Assembly (NCBI RefSeq): GCF_004745865.1 | Contig: NZ_SRKZ01000002.1 | Location: forward strand, 868,001-932,000 | DNA length: 64,000 nt | From: Hymenobacter wooponensis | GTDB taxonomy: Bacteria; Bacteroidota; Bacteroidia; Cytophagales; Hymenobacteraceae | Direction: 5' to 3' | Part shown: positions 16,822-23,933 of the stretch, piece after piece | Layout of the letters: each line of letters begins with the position of its first letter | Position numbering within the stretch: the stretch's first letter is position 1 | The notes under the pieces: model-generated | The model's input: the letters and a program-made list of their open reading frames with translations, nothing else | The model's database searches: none | Told to the model about the DNA's origin: nothing | Position numbers and translations under genes: made by a program

Positions 16822-17161
16822 GCGCGGGTTCCTCGATGGCATTGGGTACCAATTTGAGGGTGAGCGTGTGCCGGTCTTGGTCGGCGTAGAGCATGTGTAG
16901 CTCCAGCACCAAGTACTGCTGAGTAACGGCCTGCACCAGTAGGTACAGCGGCTTCTGGTTCTCGACGTGGGTGATTTTTTCGGCGTGGCGGGTCCAGTGC
17001 GCGGACGTAGCAACCGCCGGCTTCTCTTGCGGTACATCTAGGTACCGGAAGTCGAAGAGCATGTTTTCGCCCAGACTATAGTAGCCCTGGAAGGGCTGCG
17101 GGCCAGCCTCCACGCGCACTGTTTTCCAAACCTGACAGAGTAAATTTTCTTCCATACGCAT
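16763..17161 (-). CDS. Hypothetical protein coupled to the molybdate transporter
   Basis: 132 residues, no family recognised. Its ATG (17161) directly abuts the transporter's stop codon (17162-17164), so it is probably co-translated. It has no signal peptide or membrane helix. The text alternates strands with acidic and aromatic residues (MLFDFRYLDV, YLVLELHMLYADQDRHTLTLKLVP), suggesting a small beta-rich protein. The last 20 codons overlap the DUF2490 gene tail to tail. An ATG at 17155 is an alternative start. A role in molybdate or oxyanion handling is inferred only from position. Confidence 0.6.
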   Translation of the reverse strand: MRMEENLLCQVWKTVRVEAGPQPFQGYYSLGENMLFDFRYLDVPQEKPAVATSAHWTRHAEKITHVENQKPLYLLVQAVTQQYLVLELHMLYADQDRHTLTLKLVPNAIEEPALSLAATARIPEPVLPGCAG

Positions 17162-18325
17162 CTACTTTCCTAGGCCTACCCACCCGCGCTGCATCGCGTA
17201 GTACAAGCCAGTGCCTACCAACAGGCCCACAAGATAACCATACGGCAGTCCGCTGCACAGTAAACCTACCAGCAGGGCCAGCAGCAAATCGGAGCGGGAG
17301 CCGCTAATGTCGCGCAGCAGGGTGGCCAGGGTCAGGGCCTCGAACAGGAGCAGCACACCCAGCACCGGCAACGGAAAGATGTGCACAATCTGCTGAAATC
17401 CCTGGCTGAAGAACAGGCCTAGCACCAGAAACAACAGCCCGTACAGCACCACCGAACCGCCCGTGCGCCCCCCGAACGTGTAGTGGCCTACCATACCACC
17501 CGAACCATGGCACACCGGAAAGCCCCCCAAAAACGGGTTTATTAGGTTCATGAGAGCGTAGGTGAAGCTGATTTTGCGCACCGTGAGGGGCCGGTCAGGG
17601 AAGTAGTCGTCCACCACTTGCTTGGTAGCCAGCACGGAGTTGCCGAGCGACAACGGAATTTGGGGCAGGGCCAGCAGCACGGCGCCTAGCAGAATATCGG
17701 CGCGGGCGGGCACGTGCCAGCTAGGCAGGTGCAGGCCTATAGCCCGCTGAGCAGTGGCAAAGTCAAGCTTGAAGACAAGCCCGTAGGCCACTCCCAGCGT
17801 GAGCACGATGAGGGCGGCGGGCCAGCGCCGGTTGCCCAGCAATACCACCGTTACGAGGAAGCCCGCTGCCGCCAGCGCGTAGCCAGGCACCCCATCGGCG
17901 GGTACGTACTCTTTTAGGGCCAGCGTGGCCAGCTGCAGGGCCAGCCCAAACTGAATGCCGCGGATAACGGTCTTGGGCACCAGCCGGGCCAAGCCATCAA
18001 TCAGCCCCGTCACCGACAGCACCAGCATGCTGACGCCCACGGCCAGCCCGCCACCCCAAATCACGCGGCCCGGAATTTTCTGGGCAATAACCAGCGCGGC
18101 AAACGCCTTCAGGGGCTGCACCGGCATAGGCATGCCGTACCACAACCCCGAAAACAGCTGCATCAGCCCGAACATAATCAGCACGCCGGCACTATCCATG
18201 CCCGAGGCCGCAATGACGCCAATCAGCAAGGGCAGATCCGTTCCTAAATCCCCAAACGCCCCGGCCAGCTCATTGCGGTCAAAGCGAATTCGGGGACGGC
18301 GAGGAGATGGAGCGGTAATCGGCAT
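17162..18325 (-). CDS. MOT1-type molybdate (or sulfate) transporter
   Basis: 387 residues, about ten hydrophobic segments, inner membrane. The two MOT1 signature regions are present: ELAGAFGDLGTDLPLLIG near the N-terminus (residues 20-37) and FPVCHGSGGMVGHY in the second half. A PMPVQPLKAFAALVIA motif is also typical of this SulP-related family. It is distinguished from SulP sulfate permeases by the absence of a C-terminal STAS domain. Placed between the two halves of a molybdenum locus and with no ModABC in view, it is the likely molybdate importer. Substrate is inferred, not shown. Confidence 0.85.
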   Translation of the reverse strand: MPITAPSPRRPRIRFDRNELAGAFGDLGTDLPLLIGVIAASGMDSAGVLIMFGLMQLFSGLWYGMPMPVQPLKAFAALVIAQKIPGRVIWGGGLAVGVSMLVLSVTGLIDGLARLVPKTVIRGIQFGLALQLATLALKEYVPADGVPGYALAAAGFLVTVVLLGNRRWPAALIVLTLGVAYGLVFKLDFATAQRAIGLHLPSWHVPARADILLGAVLLALPQIPLSLGNSVLATKQVVDDYFPDRPLTVRKISFTYALMNLINPFLGGFPVCHGSGGMVGHYTFGGRTGGSVVLYGLLFLVLGLFFSQGFQQIVHIFPLPVLGVLLLFEALTLATLLRDISGSRSDLLLALLVGLLCSGLPYGYLVGLLVGTGLYYAMQRGWVGLGK

Positions 18326-18357
18326 GAGGTATGTGAAGTGATGAAGTACTGAACGGT

Positions 18358-18479
18358 AACAAGAACGTCATGCTGAGCGAAGTCGAAGCATCTCTACCTC
18401 TGACTAATCAACTGGCCTAGCAACGATTCAATCGAAGCGGTAGAGATGCTTCGACTCTGCTCAGCATGACGTTCTTGTT
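18358..18479. repeat. Palindromic GTCATGCTGAGC repeat (family A, copy 2)
   Basis: Arms of 41 bases, 18358-18398 and 18439-18479, are reverse complements with two mismatches (core AAGAACGTCATGCTGAGC). The spacer holds ACTGGCCTAG. It lies between the moeB stop and the transporter start on the same strand. No adjacent copies of the CCCCTAACCCC unit were seen here. Confidence 0.8.
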
Positions 18480-18498
18480 GTTGATGCTACTGGTCGTC

Positions 18499-19596
18499 TT
18501 ATACGTCAATGGCTTGCTCATCCCAGGCCAGGATGCCGCCGTCGAGGTTAAGCAGGTTGGAGAAGCCGTACTGGGTTTGTAGGCGCTCAATGGCCTCAGC
18601 GCTGCGGCGACCGGAACGGCAGTATACCACTACTGGGTGGTGGCGCGGTACGGAGCCCACTCCCTTGTCGAGGTTGCTCAGGGGCAGCAAGGTAGCGCCG
18701 GGGATGTGGCCGGAGGCAAACTCGTCGGGCTCGCGCACATCCAGTAGGAACGGCGGGTGCGCCGATGCCAACTGTTCCTGCAGTTCCTGCGCCGATACGG
18801 CATTTACGCCGGTGCCGCAGAAGTCAGTGTAGTCGTTCGGGTCGGCATTATCTAGGCCTATGATGGCTTGCTCAGGGCGGCAGGCGAACTTCAGCAGGCG
18901 CGTCTGGAAGGTGAGGGCATCAAACATCCAGAGGCGGCCCGATAGCACTTCGCCGATGCCCAGAATTACCTTCAGCACTTCCGTAGCCTGGGCCGTGCCC
19001 ACTAGGCCAGGTAGCACGCCCAGCACGCCGGTAGCGTCGCAGTTGGGGGCTTCGTCGGCGGAAGGTGGCTGCGGAAACAGGCAGCGGTAGGTGGGCCCAC
19101 CTTGGTAGTTGAACACCGAAACCTGCCCTTCAAACTTGTAGATGGCCCCCGATACCAGCGTTTTGTTCAGTGTCACGCAGGCGTCGTTGAGCAGGTAGCG
19201 GGTGGGGAAGTTGTCGGTGCCGTCTACCACTACCTCGTAGTTCTCCAGCAGCTTGCGCACGTTGCCCAGGGTAGCGCGGCACGTTTGCACCTCTACCTTG
19301 ATGTGTGGGTTGATGCGCCGCACGGCCCGCGCCGCGGCTTCGGCCTTGAGGTGGCCTAGGTCAGCGGGGCCATACAAAATCTGGCGCTGCAGGTTGCTGG
19401 CCTCTACTTTGTCGGCATCCACAATGCCGAGGTGGCCTACACCGGCTGCTGCCAGATACTGCAGAATGGGACACCCCAGCCCCCCAGCACCCACCACGAG
19501 TACGCGGGCATTTTTTAGGCGGAGCTGGCCCTCGTCCCCAATCTCCGGGAGTTGCAGGTGTCGGCGGTATATCTGGCGTTCTTCGGAAGTGAGCAT
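18499..19596 (-). CDS. moeB: MoeB/ThiF-type adenylyltransferase with C-terminal rhodanese domain
   Basis: Start ATG 19596 (MLTSEERQIYRRHL), 365 residues; the frame opens further upstream but without homology. The ATP-binding GAGGLGCP is at 36-43, with VDADKVEASNLQRQILY and VDGTDNFPTRYLLNDAC typical of MoeB. The C-terminal rhodanese domain (about 275-365) has active Cys326 in VVYCRSGRRS. It therefore activates the MoaD C-terminus and may also supply sulfur, as in MOCS3-like fusions. The usual zinc tetracysteine is incomplete: the first pair reads TYRC, with one Cys, and the second pair is replaced by FACRPEQ. MoeB/ThiF/HesA roles cannot be fully separated by eye, but the locus favours Moco. 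Confidence 0.86.
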   Translation of the reverse strand: MLTSEERQIYRRHLQLPEIGDEGQLRLKNARVLVVGAGGLGCPILQYLAAAGVGHLGIVDADKVEASNLQRQILYGPADLGHLKAEAAARAVRRINPHIKVEVQTCRATLGNVRKLLENYEVVVDGTDNFPTRYLLNDACVTLNKTLVSGAIYKFEGQVSVFNYQGGPTYRCLFPQPPSADEAPNCDATGVLGVLPGLVGTAQATEVLKVILGIGEVLSGRLWMFDALTFQTRLLKFACRPEQAIIGLDNADPNDYTDFCGTGVNAVSAQELQEQLASAHPPFLLDVREPDEFASGHIPGATLLPLSNLDKGVGSVPRHHPVVVYCRSGRRSAEAIERLQTQYGFSNLLNLDGGILAWDEQAIDV

Positions 19597-19725
19597 GGTG
19601 AGGGGCAGGTGCACAAGTGGAGCGGCGCGCCGTACTACTAAATGTACGAACCGATGGATTAAGCCTTCAAACTTACTTCTGGCCGATAAGGTTAAAGAAC
19701 CTCGGCTCCACCCCATTTCTTTCTT

Positions 19726-20643
19726 ATGTCAGCGCCTGTTTTTCTGCCTCCTACCAGCTACGATTACGTGACCGTGCACAAAGTGCAGGGCGAAGAAATC
19801 ACCCAAGCCTCCGACGTGCTGGCCGCCGAAGAGCCCCTGGAAATACGGGTGGGCTACGGCCCCAGTGGCCAGCGCGAGCACCGCACCCTCTCCATCACCA
19901 TGCGCACACCGGGCCACGACTTTGAGCTGGCCGCCGGCTTCCTGCTTACCGAAGGTATTATTCGCAATCGGCAGGAGCTGCAGGGGGTAATTTATTGCCC
20001 CGATGTGGAGAAGGAGGAAGAGCGCGAGAACGTGGTGCGCGCCGAGCTGGCCCCCACCGCCGCCGTAGACCTCCCCCGCCTAGAGCGCCACTTCTATACC
20101 AGCAGCAGCTGCGGCGTGTGCGGCAAAACCAGCATTGATGCCGTGCACGCGGCGGCCTGCCCCGTGCTCCCTACTCAGGGCCCCTACGTTGATCCGGCCG
20201 TGATTCATCAGTTGCCGGAGCGGCAACGGGCGGCGCAGGCCTTATTTGAGCAAACGGGTGGCCTACACGCGGCGGCACTGTTCTCGCCGGAGGGTGAGCT
20301 GCTGCTGCTGCGCGAAGACGTGGGCCGCCACAATGCCCTAGACAAGGTTATTGGGGCGGCGCTCCTGCAGGAAATGCTGCCCTTGCACAACTCAGTGCTG
20401 CTGGTGAGTGGGCGCGCTTCGTTTGAGCTGGTGCAGAAGGCGGCCGTGGCAGGCATTCCGGTGCTGACGGCCGTGGGTGCCCCCAGCTCCCTGGCCGTAG
20501 CAGCCGCTAAAAACTTCGGGATGACGCTGTGCGGATTTGTGCGCCAGGGCCGCTACAACGTGTATTGCCACGAATGGAGGCTAAACGCCACCATAACATC
20601 TGATGGCGCTGCTGCGTCTGACTCTCATACCCTTGCCTCATGA
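19726..20643 (+). CDS. fdhD: Formate dehydrogenase accessory sulfurtransferase FdhD
   Basis: FdhD carries sulfur to the Mo centre of formate-dehydrogenase-type enzymes. 305 residues, ATG 19726. Motifs: ITMRTPGHDFELAAGFLLTE, the sulfur-carrying Cys129/Cys132 in SSCGVCGK, REDVGRHNALDKVIG, VLLVSGRASFELVQKA and VGAPSSLAV. Its partner enzymes are evidently the two FdhF/YdeP-type proteins immediately downstream. Its stop overlaps the ATG of the next small gene (ATGA, 20640-20643), indicating coupling. Confidence 0.95.
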   Translation: MSAPVFLPPTSYDYVTVHKVQGEEITQASDVLAAEEPLEIRVGYGPSGQREHRTLSITMRTPGHDFELAAGFLLTEGIIRNRQELQGVIYCPDVEKEEERENVVRAELAPTAAVDLPRLERHFYTSSSCGVCGKTSIDAVHAAACPVLPTQGPYVDPAVIHQLPERQRAAQALFEQTGGLHAAALFSPEGELLLLREDVGRHNALDKVIGAALLQEMLPLHNSVLLVSGRASFELVQKAAVAGIPVLTAVGAPSSLAVAAAKNFGMTLCGFVRQGRYNVYCHEWRLNATITSDGAAASDSHTLAS

Positions 20644-20963
20644 AGCTTCGCATCGAAGATAACTCGCTCCGCCTTCGTCTTTCAGAAGATGAAGTACACC
20701 ACTTTGCTACTACCGGCCGGGTGGCGTCGGTAGTGCCGCTAGGCCTCACGACCACCGAGAACCTGACCTACGCCCTAGAGCGCGCCGAGACGGAAGAGTT
20801 CCGCGTCACGTATGGCGCCGGAGCTATTACCGTGAAAGTGCCCGCTGCCCTGGCTACCCACTGGACTACAACCGACCAAAACGGCTTCTCGGCCACGCTG
20901 ATGATGGCCGAGGATCAACCCCTGAAGATTTTAATTGAGAAGGATTTGGATTGTCGCCATTAG
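20640..20963 (+). CDS. Small conserved-looking protein coupled to fdhD
   Basis: 107 residues; not confidently recognised. It starts by a 4-base overlap with fdhD and ends 45 bp before the first FdhF/YdeP gene, so it belongs to that transcription unit. The sequence is well formed: MKLRIEDNSLRLRLS, an HHFATTGRV region, AGAITVKVPAALATHW, and a C-terminal LKILIEKDLDC. It is likely a small soluble beta-rich protein with no signal or membrane helix. A role as an accessory or chaperone for the molybdoenzyme is an inference from context. Confidence 0.7.
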   Translation: MKLRIEDNSLRLRLSEDEVHHFATTGRVASVVPLGLTTTENLTYALERAETEEFRVTYGAGAITVKVPAALATHWTTTDQNGFSATLMMAEDQPLKILIEKDLDCRH

Positions 20964-21008
20964 CGCCCATCTCCGCCCCACCCTTATTTGCCCTATCCAT
21001 TTCGAGTC

Positions 21009-23567
21009 ATGGATAAATCCCCCGCGTACGATCCTAACCAAGCCGGCAAAACCGAGCAGCAAGGCGCTGAAGCCAATGCTCCGAAAAGCGGTGAGCGTCC
21101 CGATCAGGGTGCTGCCCCCACCAGCGACAACTGGAGCACTTCCCCTTTCCGCCACTCCCTGGATGAGCGGAAAATGGAGGCACCTGATACGCTGGGGGCC
21201 AAGCACAAGTACCCCATCCTGGCCCAGCCGCCAGAGGAGTTTACTGGCCTGAAGCTGACCAAGCCAGCCAAAGTAGCCGCCGGCATAACGGCCGTGCTAA
21301 AATCAGGAGCGTTTGCTTTTGACTACGAGGGCCCGGTGCGCGGTACGCACGCGCTGCTGAAGATGAACCAGAAAGATGGGTTCGACTGCTCGAGCTGCGC
21401 CTGGCCCGACCCCGACGACCACCGCTCAGTAGCGGAGTTTTGCGAGAACGGCGCCAAAGCCACCACTTCCGATGCTCAATCGGACCCGGTGGGGCCCGAG
21501 TTCTTTGCCAAGCACAGCCTAGCCGACTTGTCGAGGATGACGGACCGCGACCTGAACAACGCCGGCCGCCTCACGCACCCCATGGTGCTGCGCCACGGTG
21601 CTACCCACTACACGCCTATCTCCTGGCCCGAAGCCTTTCAGCTGGTGGCCGATGAGCTGAATGCGCTGCAGTCGCCGAACGAGGCTATTTTCTACACTTC
21701 GGGCAAAGTGCCTAACGAGCCAGCTTACCTCTATCAGCTCTTCGTGCGGCAGTTTGGCACCAACAACCTGCCCGACTGCTCCAATATGTGCCACGAGAGC
21801 AGCGGCGCCGCCCTCAGCAATACCACTGGCCTAGGCAAAGGCTCGGTGACGCTAAATGACATGTATGAAGCCGAGGTCATTCTCATCATCGGGCAGAACC
21901 CCGGCACCAACCACCCGCGCATGCTCACGGCCCTGCAAAAGGCCAAAAAGAACGGCGCCAAGATAATCAGCATCAACCCCTTGCATGAAGCCGGGCTGCT
22001 GCACTTCAAGAACCCGCAGGACTTCATGAACCCCCTGAAGGCCTTGGGCACCTTGCTCGGCGACGGTACGCCCATCACCGACATTTACCTGCAGGTGCGC
22101 ATCAACAGCGACCAGCTGGTAATGCGCGGGCTGATGAAGTGCCTCCTCGAAGCGGAAGCCCTCAACCCTGGGCAAGTGCTCGACCAGGAGTTTATCCGGG
22201 ACTATACTACCGGCTACCCTGAGCTGGTAGAAACGCTGAACAACACCAACTGGGCCGACATTGAGGAAGCCAGTGGCATCACCAAGGCGCAGATTCAGGA
22301 AGCGGCTAACCTGATTGCCCGCCACAAGAAGATCATCACGTGCTGGGCCATGGGCCTGACTCAGCAGAAGAACGGCGTGTATACCATCCAGGAGATTGTA
22401 AACATGCACTTCATGAAGGGCGCCGTGGGCATCCCTGGCGGGGGCCTGTGCCCGGTGCGCGGCCACTCCAACGTGCAGGGCGACCGAACCATGGGCATTT
22501 GGGAACGGCCTACCGAAACATTCCTGGATGCGCTTGATAAGGAGTTCGGCTTCACTTCGCCACGGGAGTATGGCTTTGATGTAGTGGAGGCAGTAAAGGC
22601 CCTGCACGACGGCAAGATCAAGGTGTTCATGGCTATGGGCGGCAACATGCTCTCGGCCTGCTCCGACACGGAATTTGTGGCCGAAGGCATGCGCAAGCTG
22701 CGCCTCTCGGTACACGTAACGCCCAAGCTCAACCGCAGCCACCTCGTAAACGGCGAAATGGCCCTGCTGCTGCCCTGCAAAACCCGCATTGATATCGACA
22801 TGCAGAAATCGGGGCAGCAGTTTATGACTTGCGAGAACTCCATGGGGGTAGTGAGCATGAGCAAAGGCGTGCTCGACCCCATTTCTGACCAGATGCTGAG
22901 CGAAGTAGCCATTGTGTGCGGCATTGCCATTGCCACCCTCGGCGACCGTAGCACCGTAGACTGGGTGGGCTGCACTGAGAACTACGACCTCATTCGGGAC
23001 TACATAGCCCGTACCATCCCGGGCTTTGAGGAGTTCAACACCAAGGTGCGCCACCCCGGCGGGTTCTACCTGCCCAATGGCCCCCGGGAGCGGAACTTCA
23101 CCACCGAAAACGCCAAGGCCAACTTCACGAGCACGCCCCTGGAAAAGCATGTACTGGAACCCGGCCAGCTGGTGCTGATGACCATCCGCTCGCACGACCA
23201 GTTCAACACCACCGTGTACGACTACAACGACCGCTACCGCGGCGTGCACGGCGAGCGGCGGGTTATTTTCCTGCACCCCGAGGATATGGCCGAGCGCGGT
23301 ATTCAAGAGAGAGGCCTAGTAAATATTACCAGCCACTTTGAAGGCCAGGAGCGCCACGCCGAGAAGTTCATTGCCATTCCCTACGACATTCCGAAGGGCA
23401 ACTGCGCCGTGTACTTCCCCGAGGGCAACGTACTGGTACCCATTGGGTCAGTGGCCTACAAGAGCAACACGCCTACCTCTAAGTTCGTGATTGTAACCGT
23501 GGCCCCCGTAGAGCTGCCCATTGGTACCCGCATTCCAACCTCTGAGCAGGTAGCTGTACCGGCTTAG
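21009..23567 (+). CDS. FdhF/YdeP-family molybdopterin oxidoreductase, copy 1
   Basis: 852 residues from ATG 21009 (MDKSPAYDP). The first 75 or so residues are polar and probably disordered. The Fe-S region then has Cys127, Cys130 and Cys145 (GFDCSSCAWPDP ... FCENGAKA). In PDCSNMCHESSG the Cys before His aligns with the Mo-ligating Cys/Sec of formate dehydrogenase H. Other family text: IGQNPGTNHPRML, ITCWAMGLTQQ, CPVRGHSNVQGDRTMG, LLPCKTRIDID, and the C-terminal RSHDQFNTTVYDYNDRYRGV (MGD-binding). No Tat signal, so cytoplasmic. E. coli YdeP is linked to acid resistance; the true electron donor and acceptor here are unknown. Confidence 0.9.
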   Translation: MDKSPAYDPNQAGKTEQQGAEANAPKSGERPDQGAAPTSDNWSTSPFRHSLDERKMEAPDTLGAKHKYPILAQPPEEFTGLKLTKPAKVAAGITAVLKSGAFAFDYEGPVRGTHALLKMNQKDGFDCSSCAWPDPDDHRSVAEFCENGAKATTSDAQSDPVGPEFFAKHSLADLSRMTDRDLNNAGRLTHPMVLRHGATHYTPISWPEAFQLVADELNALQSPNEAIFYTSGKVPNEPAYLYQLFVRQFGTNNLPDCSNMCHESSGAALSNTTGLGKGSVTLNDMYEAEVILIIGQNPGTNHPRMLTALQKAKKNGAKIISINPLHEAGLLHFKNPQDFMNPLKALGTLLGDGTPITDIYLQVRINSDQLVMRGLMKCLLEAEALNPGQVLDQEFIRDYTTGYPELVETLNNTNWADIEEASGITKAQIQEAANLIARHKKIITCWAMGLTQQKNGVYTIQEIVNMHFMKGAVGIPGGGLCPVRGHSNVQGDRTMGIWERPTETFLDALDKEFGFTSPREYGFDVVEAVKALHDGKIKVFMAMGGNMLSACSDTEFVAEGMRKLRLSVHVTPKLNRSHLVNGEMALLLPCKTRIDIDMQKSGQQFMTCENSMGVVSMSKGVLDPISDQMLSEVAIVCGIAIATLGDRSTVDWVGCTENYDLIRDYIARTIPGFEEFNTKVRHPGGFYLPNGPRERNFTTENAKANFTSTPLEKHVLEPGQLVLMTIRSHDQFNTTVYDYNDRYRGVHGERRVIFLHPEDMAERGIQERGLVNITSHFEGQERHAEKFIAIPYDIPKGNCAVYFPEGNVLVPIGSVAYKSNTPTSKFVIVTVAPVELPIGTRIPTSEQVAVPA

Positions 23568-23591
23568 AACTGTCTACAACTTACCCGACTG

Positions 23592-23625
23592 AAAAGCCCA
23601 ACCGTACTCACGGTTGGGCTTTTTG
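23592..23625 (+). terminator. Terminator after FdhF/YdeP copy 1
   Basis: AAAAGCCCAACCG pairs with CGGTTGGGCTTTT around a 6-base loop and is followed by a T-run. It separates the two tandem oxidoreductase genes into different transcription units. Confidence 0.85.
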
Positions 23626-23933
23626 CTGTCTGCGTATCCGCTACTGCTTACATGAGCTATTCTGGCTGATTCGGCAACCTCAACGCTTACTTCTTCGTCT
23701 GAATCTCAAACCATTGTTCAGTTCAGTGCTTATTATAAGGTGAACTGCAGTTGATTCTTTTTGTAGTGGCCTAGCGTCGGATTTGCTTCGTGTAGAGCAG
23801 TCCGGTACAAGTAAGCTTCAACGACCTTCTCTCCGGCCCCGGGCTGGTATCTTACCATTTACTCCGCACAAGCGAGTAGCTAGCCCCACCCCCCGGTGAG
23901 CCTGCCGCTTTCTACTAATCTGTTCTGTCTGCC
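23626..23933. other. Intergenic region between the tandem oxidoreductases
   Basis: 308 bp. No gene was seen. It must contain the promoter of copy 2 because of the terminator just before it, but no exact TAnnTTTG box was found by eye. Confidence 0.5.

Noticed and set aside
21852..23306. A 484-codon open frame on the minus strand opposite FdhF copy 1
   Set aside because: It mirrors the strong codon bias of the real gene; its product is His/Val/Ala-rich with no family features, and the plus-strand gene is certain.
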